From Anthonomus grandis grandis (Eukaryota; Arthropoda; Insecta; Coleoptera; Curculionidae), in assembly GCF_022605725.1 (NCBI RefSeq), contig NC_065548.1, forward strand, positions 46,679,131 to 46,743,130: a stretch of 64,000 bases of DNA. The letters are read 5' to 3'. Shown in pieces: positions 20,312 to 31,263 of the stretch. The notes below the pieces were generated by a model. That model searched no databases. It was not told the DNA's origin and saw only the letters and a program-made list of their open reading frames with translations. The translations under genes were made by a program, and so were the position numbers. Every line of letters starts with the position of its first letter. Within the stretch, counting starts at the first letter, position 1.

Positions 20312-22290
20312 ACATGCTCCGCTATTATCCAAAAAGGTAAAAGAAAAATCGTTTACGCCGTGGATTACAAATAATATTAAATTTCTTATGAAAGAAAGAG
20401 ATAAGGCTCATCGTAGATATTTAAAACTTAAAACACCTCCAGTACTATAGGCAATTAAGAAATTTCACTAAGCATGCTGTTGCGAGGGAAAAATTCACCT
20501 ATTTCAATACAATGTCACAAAAGCATGGAAGAGAATTTTGGAATGCTGCAAGAAAATTAAACCTTGGCTGTAAGAGGAATTCTGGCTTACCAGACAAGTT
20601 TTTAAATGCAACTGCTCTTAGGAACTATTTTTCAGGTTTAAATACTACAGCTGATACAACTTCAAATGAAAAACTTAATTTTTATAAAGCTAACAGGCAT
20701 TTTAACACAAGGTCTTACCTAAATTTTACACAATTGGATGAGCCAACATTAATTAAAATCATTAAAACAATACACTGTAACGCAATAGGTGAAGACTCCA
20801 TAGGCTTAAAAGATCTAGAAATGTGCCTACTATATCTTACAAAACCATTATTAAATATTTTAAATAGATGCTTATTACAAAATTTTTATCCTACAATTTG
20901 GAAAAAAGCTATTTTGAAACCTCTAGCAAAGGTAGCTGACCCAAAAGGGTTTAAAAACCTTAGATCCATTAGTATACTGCCTCTGGTATCCAAAATTTTA
21001 GAAGGGTTTGTGCACCAACGAATATGCAGCTTTGCTGATTTTTATAATATTATCCCGGACTGCCAATCGGGTTTTAGAATGAACTTTAGTACTACCACGA
21101 GTCTAGTACACCTTCTTAATAACTGTAGGATTAATGAGGAAAAAAAGGAAATAAGATGTCTTGGATTATTGGATTTTAGTAGAGCTTTCGATACTTTAAA
21201 CCACGAAGTGTTATTAGCAAAGCTTTATTATTTTGGTTTTTCGAATAACGCGATTGATTTCTTTAAGTCATATCTTAATAATAGAGCGAATCGCGTAGTA
21301 ATAAACAAGGCTTCTACAACTAAAAAATCAAGTTATTATCCTATATTTACCGGTGTTCCCCAGGGTTCTATTTTGGGGCCGTTGCTTTTTTCATTGTATG
21401 TTGCAGATATGAAATCCTGCATAAAGTAGTCAATGTTACAACAATATGCTGACGATTCCCAGCTGTATACTTCATTTTCACGTGAAACCCTACCCATAAT
21501 AGAAGAACAATTTAATAATGATTTAGAAAAAAAAATTAATTTTTCCTGCGACCATAATTTGAGATTAAATTCGTCTAAATCATGTGTAATTTTTCTAGGT
21601 GGTGGAAAGAACGGCCTTAATGCAGCAACAACTTTAAATGTAAAAATTCGTAATGAGCAGCTACCAGTAGTACGAGAAGTCAAAAACTTAGGAGTATACC
21701 TTGATAACGGTATTTCATTTCAAACACATATAAAGAATAAGCTCAAAATTGCATACATACGCTTAAGAAAACTTTACGTCTTAAAAAATCATTTACCTCC
21801 TTAAACTAAATATTTTTTATGTAACACACTTGTTTTATCCTTATTTGATTATTGTGATATGGTATATTAGGATTCATTGACTGAAGACTCCGCTTACTCA
21901 ATACAAAAACTTCAGAATTGTTGTATGCGTTTTTCTTACAAAATTCCATTTAGAAGTCACATTTCTCCTTATTTAAACAATAACTTAATTCTAAATATGA
22001 AAAATCGTAGAAAATATTACATGTATTCCTTCGTGTATAAAGTTATAAAAACTAGGGAGCCATTATATTTAGCTAACAATTTTACAAATTTTCTTCATGA
22101 GCATAACACTAGATTTATAAATTTATTTAGAATACCACAACATAGAACAGCAAATTTTCATAAATCTTTTGTTTTTGTCGCCTCTCAACTTTGGAATAGA
22201 CTTCCGGCTAATTGCAAAAGTTTTCTGTTTACAGCATTTAAAAAACATATTCGTAATAAACTGCTTGATTCTCAAAAAAACAATACTTAA
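20312..22290 (+). pseudogene. Non-LTR RT fragment C2, 5'-truncated
   Basis: It begins inside the endonuclease-RT linker (KSFTPWITNNIKFLMKERDKAHRRYLK) and runs through the RT: NLRSISILPLVSKILEGFV, CQSGFRMNFSTTTSLV, LDFSRAFDTLNHEVLLAKL, TGVPQGSILGPLLFSLYVAD and YADDSQLYTSF. The C-terminal domain ends AFKKHIRNKLLDSQ at 22290. Lesions: a stop near 20448, TAG at 21427-21429 just before the YADD motif, and stops at 21802 and about 21870. The family is shared with C1 and C3. Confidence 0.82.
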
Positions 22291-22512
22291 TCTATAATAA
22301 AAATTAAAAGAGCTGAGCCGCTCGATCTTCGATTGCCGTCTACTTATTATTGTTATAAATATTAATTAATTTACCTTTCCTGCATATCCAGAACCCCCGC
22401 CTGCTTCGTCTTACTTAAATATGTTACTCAACACATGCATGTCTCGATTAATTAAGAAAATCTTTTTTTTGACTTTTAAGGTTTTTGAAGGGCTATGCCA
22501 AATACATGCTAA

Positions 22513-22557
22513 AACCTACCAAATACATGATAAATAGGACCATGTATTTGGTAGGTT
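22513..22557. repeat. 17-bp perfect inverted repeat
   Basis: AACCTACCAAATACATG at 22513-22529 is the exact reverse complement of 22541-22557, with an 11-base spacer. It lies between non-LTR fragments C2 and C3. The core CTACCAAATACATG also occurs as a partial direct copy just upstream (CAAATACATGCTAAAAC at about 22499). Confidence 0.8.
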
Positions 22558-22599
22558 GTACAACATATGTATATTATTATGCTACAATTTTGTACATGA

Positions 22600-23900
22600 T
22601 TATTTATTTACCAAACGCGTAATAAACTTTTTTTCAAATTTCTTGCTTTATAGAGCGTATTGTGTGTCACTTGCAACCGAATCCGGGGTAAACAAATCAA
22701 AATACAAACCAATAACAAAAGGCGTCCCCCAAGGATCAGTTCTATCCCCACTTTTATTTTCTATTTATGTAGCAGGCATGTATAGCTGTTTTTTTATAGC
22801 ACACTACATCAATATGCAGATGATTCGCAACTTTATATGGCATAACCGTGAAGATCTGACTGTAATCTTAAAATAAATCAAGATTTAACGAGAATATTTA
22901 ATTATGCCAATGATCATAATCTTAACATCAATGCTACGAAATCCCAGGCAATTCTTATAAGCCAAAGTAAACAAGCAAGAGAGTACCTGAAAAATAATAT
23001 GTCAATTATCTTAAATAACGAACCCATTCCTTTTAAATCGGAAGTAAAAAACCTAGGCATAATTATTGACGAAACAACCAAAGTTGAAACACACATCAAC
23101 AATAAATTAAAAGCATCTTACTATCGCCTAAAAAATATATATCACCTAAAAAACTGCCTACCCTCAAAACTTAAATACTTCCTTTGTGATACTCTAATTT
23201 TATCATTATTTCATTATGAAGATGTGGTATACTCCGACTCTATAACAAGTTTATATAAAAAAAAATATTCAGAAATTACAAAAGACATGCATAAGATTCT
23301 CTTTTAACATCCCCAATAGAGATCACATAACTCCACATCTAAATAATAACAAAATTTTAACCATGGAGAATAGAAAAAAGCTTCATATATGTACTGCTTT
23401 GTCTATAGAATAATCAAGACTGGGAAACCGGAGTATCTGCATGACTGTCTATTGCCACTACCACACACTGCTCATGAAACTAGAAACATTAATTTATATA
23501 GAATTCCTCTTCTTCGGATGACAAACTTTCAAAAATCATTTACATACAGGGCGTGTAAGATTTGGAATGACCTTCCAAACATAATAAAATATTTTACATT
23601 AAAAGTATAACATTTTTAAGAAGCATGTGAAATTAATGCTCCTGCAGACTCAACTATAGGCTCGCAACTAACTAATATGTACATACGTTTTTATTTTACT
23701 TTTGTCTTTGGTTTTTCTTCTCTTTGTTTTTTTAACAGTAAAAGTGCACGCATTCGCTTTTTGACCTAAAATACATACAAATGAACATTATCAAAAATTG
23801 TTTGGACCGTATATCATCCGTCTTTCTCTAGCCTCAGGCTTATAATTAATTATTATGGAAAAATTATATTATAAATAAAAATATATTAAAATAATTATTA
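22600..23900 (+). pseudogene. Non-LTR RT fragment C3, 5'-truncated
   Basis: It starts late in the RT: CVSLATESGVNKSKYKPITK, GVPQGSVLSPLLFSIYVAGM, then a degraded YADD region (HYINMQMIRNF). The C-terminal domain follows (FKSEVKNLGIIIDETTK, LPSKLKYFLCDTLILSLF, YCFVYRIIKTGKPEYL, FTYRACKIWNDLP). At least four frame breaks are present. Coding ends near 23610 and the 3' UTR probably extends to about 23890. C2 and C3 are similar but not copies of each other. Confidence 0.75.
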
Positions 23901-23965
23901 CTTATATTGATTTTTAGCACACACTTGTGCAAATCTGTTGTTATTCTTTCTGTAATAATTTATTT

Positions 23966-24155
23966 AAAGAAAAACACAATGTCACGGTCTCACAACATGT
24001 AATAAAACGGGCTACACGTGTTTCGCTCTAGTTAAAGCATTATCAGGCCTAAAATAAAAATATTACTTAAACAAAACTAAAAACTTACATAGAACAATAA
24101 AAAACCTTTAGAAGCCGTCCACACACTTCACAGTTCATAAATAAACAATAATTTA
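23966..24155 (-). repeat. PLE2 pseudo-LTR, left inverted arm
   Basis: On the minus strand this arm reads the same as 25290-25479 on the plus strand. Shared strings include GTGGAYGGCTTCTAAAGG and CGTGTAGCCCGTTTTATTAC. Scattered substitutions separate the arms, so the structure is not recent. Confidence 0.85.
24009..24049 (-). ncRNA. Hammerhead-like motif in the left PLE2 arm
   Basis: Minus strand: GGC (stem I), CTGATAA, extra T, GCTTT, AACT, AGAGC, GAAAC, ACGT, GTA, GCC (stem I). The box has one change from CTGATGA (G to A at the sixth base). Stem II is imperfect (GCTTT against AGAGC). The opposite arm keeps GCTCT, which pairs perfectly. Likely an inactivated ribozyme. Confidence 0.65.
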
Positions 24156-24218
24156 AGGGTTATAATTGTAAAAAGCAAAAAAATTAAAAAATTAAAAAGT
24201 GGAACGCAACAACATAGA

Positions 24219-24300
24219 CTCAACGAGAATCAAACCCGGTACAACAAGGTTAGAAGTATAAGTGTAAAACCTATCGGCTATACGGACCTAATGCTAAAAC
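24219..24300 (-). ncRNA. tRNA-like sequence in the PLE2 3' region
   Basis: On the minus strand, TATAGCCGATAGG resembles a Pol III A box and, about 35 bases on, GGGTTTGATTCTC resembles a B box (GGTTCGANTCC) within a weak T-arm. The acceptor and anticodon stems do not pair well, so this is not a functional tRNA gene. It could be a tRNA-derived SINE head or a decayed tRNA captured by the element. Confidence 0.4.
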
Positions 24301-24367
24301 AACTTAACACGTTAGCCAATGCAAATTGAAGAAAGTGACTACAAGGAAAATGTTAAACGATACTTAG

Positions 24368-25289
24368 CTAAATTAAATTGTTAAAAATGAAATTAGGTTT
24401 AAAAGTAAACACGTCATTCATACACACGATAACAGGACTCTTTTTAGCTTTTGTAATTTCCATTTTCTCCAGAAGGTCAAGCTTCTTACCTTTAGGGCAT
24501 TCATGAAGCATTTCAACTCCCACCCCCGGAAAAAAAATTTTGAGTAGAGGCCAGCAAATGGTTCGCAAACGCTGATTTGGTATCACTGACATTGGTATTT
24601 TTAAATTTTTCAAAAATCGCTACGTGCTCTTTAATGCGTGAGAGATTTTTCTTCGAGACTGGCCAATGTATACTGCGTTGCAATCGTCACATTTTAAAGA
24701 GTAAACTCCCGATTTAGAAAGGATGTTTGCTTTGTCCACTGTACCGACCAATTGGTTCTTTAAATTATTGACTGTCTTAAACGCGATTTTTACATTTAGG
24801 GATTTAAAGAATCTTACTAAATTTACGGAGATAGAACCAAAAAAGGTCAAGGATCTAAAGAAAGTTATTGAGTCGTTATTATGAACAATATTGTAGGTCA
24901 ATTTATATTTATGTAAAAATTTGTAATAAATTTTGTCTATTAAATGAAGGGGAAATCCGTTGTTGAGAGCAACATGTTTTAAAATATTCAATTCTTTAGC
25001 GAAAGCTTCTTTTGACAAGGGGATATTAAACAATCTATAGAAAAATTAATTAAAGGAGGCAAATTTATATAAGTAGGGATAATTTGAAGGGTACTGAATT
25101 ACATTATCGGTAGTAGTGGGCTTTCGATATATTTCAAAAATAAGTTTATTGTTGCATTTCTTAACTAGAAGGTCAAGAAAAGACAAACAACGATCTTTTT
25201 CATCTTCGATTGTGAATGAAATGTTAGGGTGTAAGGAATTTACGAAACTAAGAAAATTTGGTAGGTCTTCCTCCCTGCCATTCCAGATT
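24368..25289 (-). pseudogene. PLE2 RT C-terminus + GIY-YIG endonuclease
   Basis: From the right arm inward the minus strand reads the end of the RT: RCLSFLDLLVKKCNNKL, IYRKPTTTDNVIQYPSNYP, then after a stop LFNIPLSKEAFAKELNIL. The endonuclease starts GVYSLKCDDCNAVYIGQSRRK at about 24700. A frameshift near 24620 then moves to a frame ending with the C-terminal part (EKMEITKAKKS, NDVFTF) at 24368. The catalytic GVY...YIG pair is retained. The proteins of PLE1 and PLE2 differ clearly, so these are two families. Confidence 0.8.
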
Positions 25290-25479
25290 AAAATTGTTGT
25301 TTATTTATGTACTGTGAAGTATGTGGATGGCTTCTAAAGGTTTTTTATTGTTTAATGTAAGTTTTCAGTTTTGTTTAAGTTATATTTTTATTTGAGACTT
25401 GATGATGCTCTAACTAGAGCGAAACACGTGTAGCCCGTTTTATTACATGTTGTGAGACCGTGACTTTGTGTTTTTCTTT
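25290..25479 (+). repeat. PLE2 pseudo-LTR, right inverted arm
   Basis: Inverted partner of 23966-24155, in the opposite orientation. Includes the second hammerhead-like core. Its inner edge abuts the truncated RT reading frame. Confidence 0.85.
25393..25435 (+). ncRNA. Hammerhead-like motif in the right PLE2 arm
   Basis: Plus strand: TTGATGA, extra T, GCTCT, AACT, AGAGC (perfect stem II), GAAAC, ACGT, GTA, GCC. The first base of the box is T rather than C, and stem I on the 5' side (GAGAC) no longer pairs with GCC. The two arms carry different defects, so their ancestor probably had the canonical box. Confidence 0.65.
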
Positions 25480-26125
25480 GTTTTTCGTCAATTTTGTATG
25501 TTGCTCTTTTAGAGAATGGATGAGATTTTTGGATAATTTATTTAGTTTGATGATTTCTGTGTGTTTTTTTTGAATTAGTTTCCTTAACTTTAAGTTGGCG
25601 GGTTTGTCTTACTCTTGGTTTCTTTTGTCAGTAGCTAAAGAGTATCGGTTGTTGAAAATCGCGGGACAGACCTTTTTGCTGGGAGAAGATGTAATTTAAA
25701 TTATTAAATATACTATCTTTATTTTATTTCTAGGGATGTATTGACTCTTCATGGCAAATAAATAAACTTCTGATTTGATTTGAGTTAAAATACAAAAAAA
25801 ATTATTTGTTCTTCGCAACTATTGCGAAATACAGTCTTCAATTTTCTTTAGGCTTCCAATTCCTGCTTTTAGTGCTGCACCTTCAAATTATATTTTGAAA
25901 TAAACAAATTATCAAATAAGTAATCTGTTACTACTAAAATGACTTTGATTGCCAATTACTTATTTGACACTCAGTGGACCAACAAAAAGACTGGGTTGCT
26001 ATTGCGACCGATGTTGATAATTTTGATATATTAATATGACAAATACTCTTTAGTTTTTAAATTTTTTGAACATCCTATACCTAATTACTTCTTTCGACTA
26101 GATCAATATGTAAATTAACTAAATA
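25480..26125. other. Unassigned spacer
   Basis: AT-rich, no coding signal or repeat that I can identify. Confidence 0.4.
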
Positions 26126-26302
26126 TACAGGGTGTTACTTAAAGGTATGTCATAATTTAAAGGGGACATTCCTGGATCGATTTTAAGTCAAAAAGTTCAT
26201 ATAAACATGGGTTCTAAAATGATTAGTTTTTAAGATACAGACAACTGAATTTTAGCACAGGATATTATGGTATAAAAACAGATTTTTTAGATGTTCACCT
26301 AC

Positions 26303-26562
26303 TTTTTTTTAGCAACCAGTGGCGTAGCTATAATGAATTTTTAACACAATTTTACAAAAAAAAATACTACGCCATTGCCTTACGAAAAAAATTATGATTT
26401 TATCTTAATTAACAATCAATTATAAACAAAAAATTCCTCTATGACTTTTGCTGTAAATCTTACCGTTTGGGTGTAATCGTTAATTAAAAAAACGTCTTTT
26501 ATGCATAAAATGCATCTTTAAAAATTATGGAAATAAATCAAGTTAGCTTTGCTCGTTGCCAG
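26303..26562. repeat. M3 long subterminal inverted repeat, left arm
   Basis: Begins TTTTAGCAACCAGTGGCGTAGC and ends AGCTTTGCTCGTTGCCAG. The inverted partner is 27887-28142. The non-homologous flanks between the arms and the element ends are about 175 and 127 bp. Confidence 0.88.
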
Positions 26563-26748
26563 CAACTGTTTTTTTGTTGTTGTAAACATTATGACACTGA
26601 CATTAATGATTATTTTTGATTGTGTTAAGTTTCATTTTATTTTCAGTTTGTATTAGGTACATTTTTCAAATATTTATTTTCAAGCTATTTTTTACAAACT
26701 GGTGAACAAAAAGCAACAACAATTAAATACAATACATACACACATAAT

Positions 26749-27756
26749 TTACAACAAATGTTGGAAATGACCACCTCTTGCCTCTTTGCAGGCTTCTGCT
26801 CTTCTTCTCATAGAATCACGAACTCTTTCGAAAATTCCAGGCGTGTTTCGTACAGTTTCACATCCGTCAATAATTCTATTTCTTAGTTCTTCTAATGTCA
26901 CAATTGGTGTCTGATAAACCAATGTTTTTAGGTGTCCCCACAAAAAAAATCTAGGCTATTTAAGTCAGGTGATCTAGGTGGCCAAAACTGTAGTCCTCCA
27001 CGGCCTATCTATTTAATTCGGTAGACTCTATTTAAATGCTCACGAGCCAATATGCTAAAGTGGGCTGGAGCACCATCATGCATAAACCAAAGTTGTTGCC
27101 GTAACTGAAGAGGAACACACACTGAAAGGCAAATCATTTTGGAGAAAATTACAATAATTCTGTCCGTTAAGGCGTCCTGGTAAAAAAGATGGTCCAATTA
27201 AATGATCGGATACGATACCGATCCAAACGTTTATTGAAAATTGTTCCTGAAAATGTGTCTCTGTAATCGCATGAGGGTTTTCTTGAGCCCAGTAATGATC
27301 GTCCGTAAACAAGATGTTCGCACCAAATTGAGGATTTTGTATTATTTTTTGGAGATACCATCTACAAAATTGCGTACGCGGTTCATAATCTCTAAGAAGC
27401 AATGCCTGAACCCTTTGTATGTGAAAAGGATATAACAAAGAATATCTTAAAATTTTCCATACCGTGTTGTAGCAGATGTTCAATACCTTACCAATTTTTC
27501 GTGTACTTGTGGTCGGTTCCTCTTCGACTGCATGTAGGACAGCCTCTTCAACTGCCGGTGTCCTAACTGTACGGGGCCTTTCCTCGGCAGAATTAGCCTT
27601 AAAACTCCCAGATTCAGCCAGACGACGATGAATGTTTATAAATATTCTTCTATCTGGGGCAGCGTGATTAGGATACCTTTCTTGATACAAACGCCGCACC
27701 TCCATAGCATTATCATTGGCAAATCCGTAAAGGAAATTCATTTGCGTCATTTCCAA
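26749..27756 (-). pseudogene. Mariner M3 transposase, two frame breaks
   Basis: Starts MTQMNFLYGFANDNAMEV at 27756. The N-terminal HTH pair follows (NHAAPDRRIFINIHRRLAES, then TSTRKIGKVLNICYNTVWK). The first catalytic region, ILFTDDHYWAQENPH, looks shortened by about ten residues against relatives. Next come FSINVWIGIVSDHLIGPSF, the second Asp in FMHDGAPAHFS and the third in WPPRSPDLNSLDFFLWG. The distance between the last two Asp residues is 41, which places it in the DD41D (rosa) group. A frameshift near 27110 and a stop at 27009 break the frame. The C-terminus (RRRAEACKEARGGHFQHLL) ends at 26749. Confidence 0.85.
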
Positions 27757-27886
27757 ATTAGAATAATTTGCTATTTTTTAACTAGTACAATCCACGTTTT
27801 AAGATCCAAAGGGTACTAAAAACAAACTGTCAAGAATAATCACTAACGCAAGTTTCATAATGTTTAAAATAACAAAAAACAATTTC

Positions 27887-28142
27887 TGGCAACGAGCAAA
27901 GCTAATTTGATTTATTTCCATAATTTAAAGATGCATTTTATGCATAAAAGACGTTTTTTTAATTAAAGATTACACCCAAAGGGTAAGATTTACGGCAAAA
28001 GTCATAGAGAAATTTTTTGTTTATAATTGATTGATAATTAAGATAAAATCATAATTTTTTTCATAAGTCAATGACGTAGTATTTTTTTTGTAAAATTATA
28101 TTAAAAATTCATCATAGCTACGCCACTGGTTGCTAAAAAAAA
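27887..28142. repeat. M3 long subterminal inverted repeat, right arm
   Basis: Inverted partner of 26303-26562; begins CTGGCAACGAGCAAAGCT and ends with GCTACGCCACTGGTTGCTA. Confidence 0.88.
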
Positions 28143-28270
28143 GGTTGGCTTCATTAGTAATTGACAATTCACTACAATAACCTGCATGCGAAATTTAATT
28201 AAAATTGAGCTGGTCGTTTAAAAGTTATGATAAATAAACAAATAATTAATCTTAACTTTAACACCCTGTA

Positions 28271-30344
28271 TCTTTGTTATTAAACATTTCTGAGAAAAAT
28301 TTTATCATGAAAGTCTATTTGTTTTTAAATTCTCTATCTCGTATTAACATTAATGATGTTTAAACTGGACCACCTTGTATGTACTAAATACGTTATTTTT
28401 ATAACAATGGACGTATGGATATAAATATAACATAAAAATTACGTACCTAGGACGTATGATGCTGTTTAGGAAATAGTTTATTAATTTAATTATATATGTT
28501 ATTTCATTTATAAGCATGTATACTTAGGAATAAATCAACCATTATTATATACCAAGAAATTAACAAGCAAAAAAGAAAAAAAATATAAACTATTTTAATA
28601 ATTCGAACAATATTAACATGAATAAAAACTGACGCGAAAGCTTGATGACTTTTGTCAGAAATTTTATTTTTGTTTGATAATCATGACAACGCAGACTTCT
28701 ACTACTGTCACAGCTAACTAGTATCATAATTTAAAACAACATTTTTTAACATATTTTGATTAAAGTTCATCGGGTTTAACACAAATAATTACTAGTTTAA
28801 TAAGCTTAAGCTTTTAATTAATAAAATTTTAAATCATAAGGAAAAAAATAAATATTTAAGAGTATTTCAGTTTTTAGCAATTAAAAAACACAGATCGATA
28901 TTAAGGAAAAAGCCCTGATGATGGATACTAATACGTTGAAACGGTGGAAAACATCTAGATGAAATACATCATTTTAAAGGAATAAAAAATGTTTTCAAAA
29001 TAAGTTATAAAAAAGGCAGGTCCGTATTTAAAAAAAGAGTTGATAGCCGTCGTTGTCTAGAAACCAAACGTCATAAAAAAAAATTAAAGAAGTTTTGTAG
29101 AGCGTAAAAAATTATAAAAATTTTTAATTAAAAGTAAGTTTCTAAAACCAATAATTTTGGAAATAATAGTTAAAATCAAATTTGGCGTTTTTTATAAATC
29201 ACCCTATAATTCACGACCTAATATAAACATTTTGCAATGCTATAAAAAGATTTAGGTTAGGCATCTAAATTGGCAACTTTTTTCTAATTTAACCGCCCTC
29301 GTATCTCCTATAGTTTCGGAAATAGCAATAGTCACACATAGCAAATAGGATATCCTGTATATTGACATAATATTCAATAAAATAAGTAAGTAATTAGAAA
29401 TGTTATTCAGGAGATTAATGCTTAGACAGGTTGCAGAATATTTCACTTTTAAAGGCAATGTTGAGTATATAAAGCTTCGAATGTAAAAAGAGCAGAAGCA
29501 TTTTTACAAAACTTATAACTATTTTGGCCTTGATAGTGTAATAATTAGGACGCCTTTAAAAAAATATGAGAAACTTTAAGCGACGAAACTTAAATTTTTA
29601 TCTGTATCTGTAACTGCACATGATGGTGCGAAACATGACCGCAGTTAAGCTCCTCTCAGTTGACCTGACACCAAATGTAAAAAAACGTGATTACTTAACA
29701 TAATACGTGATACTCATGTTAAAATATAATAATTACAATAATATTCTCTTTTAGATGAAAAAAAACTTATCACGTAACAAATTTTATGTGCCTATTAAAT
29801 TTTAAAATTCAAAAGCACTAATTTGATCACCTATTTAAAGCCAACATTGTAAATCAAAGAATACCATAGAAATATTATATCTCATTAGGCAACAACAGTC
29901 GTTTTACAAAAGTAACGCCAACTTATCCTGTTATTTAATTTCGAACACCCCAGCTGCTTCTCCTTCCACCATTATACCGGGCCGGTAATTTGATTCCGTA
30001 TGAGCGGAATAACAGTGTAAGTGTATTACAAAGAATCGCCCATTCAAAACCCAATTACACAAAGACATTTTCTTTCCTACATTTACACCTTGTTCAATGC
30101 CGAGTTTTTTCTCTGTGTGTCGCGTCGTTGCGGTCCCGCATTTACGTTAGGAGACTGTTCACAAAAGGACTTCATCACTTAAGGGTCCTTGCGCAAGAGT
30201 CAAAATGGCGTGCGTGAACAGGCTCGGATTATTTTATTTAATTTTTTTATTTTATCTAGTATGGAAAAAATAAATATATAAGAAATATTATTTAGTTTCT
30301 ATCGAGTTTTTCTAACTATTTGATTACTGTAACTTCTTTATTAA
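28271..30344. other. Unassigned region, about 2 kb
   Basis: No reliable coding sequence. At 28915-28950 CCTGATGATGG...GTTGAAACGG superficially resembles a hammerhead but lacks stem II. A GC-richer patch at 29940-30230 contains a 75-residue frame without recognisable motifs. The remainder is simple AT-rich sequence. Confidence 0.4.
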
Positions 30345-30345
30345 T

Positions 30346-30731
30346 TTAGATTTCTGTTTTTTTTTTTAAATTGATTGATGTTAAAAGTCTTTAATAAAGT
30401 GGCATATATGCTAACAATAGCTTATCAGTCTGGAGAACATTAATTGGTGGTGGGTTAGCATGAATTATTCTAGAGATGCTTACCTTTTAAATTGTGGGCG
30501 TCATCCAGTTTAATGTGTTTATTTAAAGTGCAGTTGTAAGAACCTTTAACTGGCAAATTGTTAAGAAATATAACACATAGTAAAACACAAAATAAGCCTT
30601 AATTATTAACACTACTATATTATAAAAATATGCAATTACTGGTCAATGTTCATTGTATAACCTTTTTCTTAAATAAATCATTGTTGTAAAAATTATAAGA
30701 CAGTTTCTTGTTAAAAGTACAACCCCTGAAA
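30346..30731 (+). repeat. Dispersed repeat R1, copy 1 (about 390 bp)
   Basis: High similarity over its length to the reverse complement of 59979-60387, e.g. CATTAATTGGTGGTGGGTTA and GCAATTAYTGGTCAATGTTC. Copy 2 has an extra stretch of about 24 bases near AACTGGCAAATTG. Neither copy shows coding potential. Both end at CCCCTGAAAAC. Class unknown: an LTR or a non-autonomous element end is possible. Confidence 0.8.
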
Positions 30732-30743
30732 ACAAACTCTATG

Positions 30744-30968
30744 TGTAAAATGTACTATCGTATTTCCGAAGGGGTTGGAAATAATCAAGTTGTTTATTAC
30801 TATACGACTGACTTTTATTACGTTTAAATCAACCAAATTATATACAGCAACGTTTGCAATAATTGAGTAGGTAACAATAATGGGGTTCCTAATAGGTTCA
30901 AATAAGTTTATAGTTATATAAATAATTTAAAGGTAAGCATTTTTCATATTGCACCACATTGCACCACA
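30744..30968 (-). repeat. Probable 3' LTR of L1
   Basis: It follows a polypurine tract and runs TGTGGTGC...TTTTACA on the minus strand, with the TG...CA ends usual for LTRs. It abuts dispersed repeat R1. It cannot be verified against a 5' partner in this window. Confidence 0.45.
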
Positions 30969-30982
30969 TCTTCCCCTTTTCG
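30969..30982 (-). promoter_or_regulatory. Polypurine tract of L1
   Basis: CGAAAAGGGGAAGA on the minus strand, directly before the TG of the probable 3' LTR. By family analogy it primes plus-strand DNA synthesis. Confidence 0.6.
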
Positions 30983-31263
30983 AAAGAATAGAATTTATCT
31001 CAAGGATGAATTCTATTCAAAAGAAACAGGCCTGGCCAGGTTTTAGGAAGATGTAATATGACTAAAGCATCTATAGCTACCAAAAAACTAATAATCCTGT
31101 ATAAATTTATAAATAATTTTAATGAAAATATAACTAAAAATAATCCATAATAAAATATAACCCATAATAAAATAGAATGTATATACAATTTAAAACCTAT
31201 ATGCTAAAACTTATAACTTGAAAGTACATACGTATGCATAAAAATGTAGGTTTATTTATTTGT

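Larger units (their letters stand above)
23966..25479 (-). mobile_element. Penelope-like element PLE2 flanked by inverted pseudo-LTRs
   Basis: Arms at 23966-24155 and 25290-25479 are inverted copies of about 190 bp. Each holds a hammerhead-like core and the shared string CGTGTAGCCCGTTTTATTAC. Between them lies a broken PLE reading frame (RT end plus GIY-YIG nuclease) on the minus strand. Inverted or partial pseudo-LTRs are a known oddity of Penelope-type insertions. The RT is cut off directly at the inner edge of the right arm, so the element is a rearranged partial copy. Confidence 0.85.
26127..28269 (-). mobile_element. Mariner element M3 (DD41D/rosa-like) with complete ends
   Basis: Ends are ACAGGGTGTT at 26127 and its inverse AACACCCTGT ending at 28269, flanked by TA. 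Only about 10-12 terminal bases match. Further in, two long arms (26303-26562 and 27887-28142) form an inverted repeat of about 258 bp with scattered differences. The transposase lies between the arms on the minus strand. Confidence 0.88.

Noticed and set aside
24303..24322. TTAACACGTTAGCC as a piggyBac left end
   Set aside because: Similar to P2's left terminus for a few bases only, inside PLE2 and without a partner.
28913..28955. Hammerhead-like string CCTGATGATGG...GTTGAAACGG
   Set aside because: The box and a GAAAC-like string are present, but no stem II pairs and the GTA/stem I closure is missing.
29990..30217. 75-residue plus-strand open frame in a GC-richer patch
   Set aside because: No domain, no conserved neighbour, and composition alone can create an open frame here.
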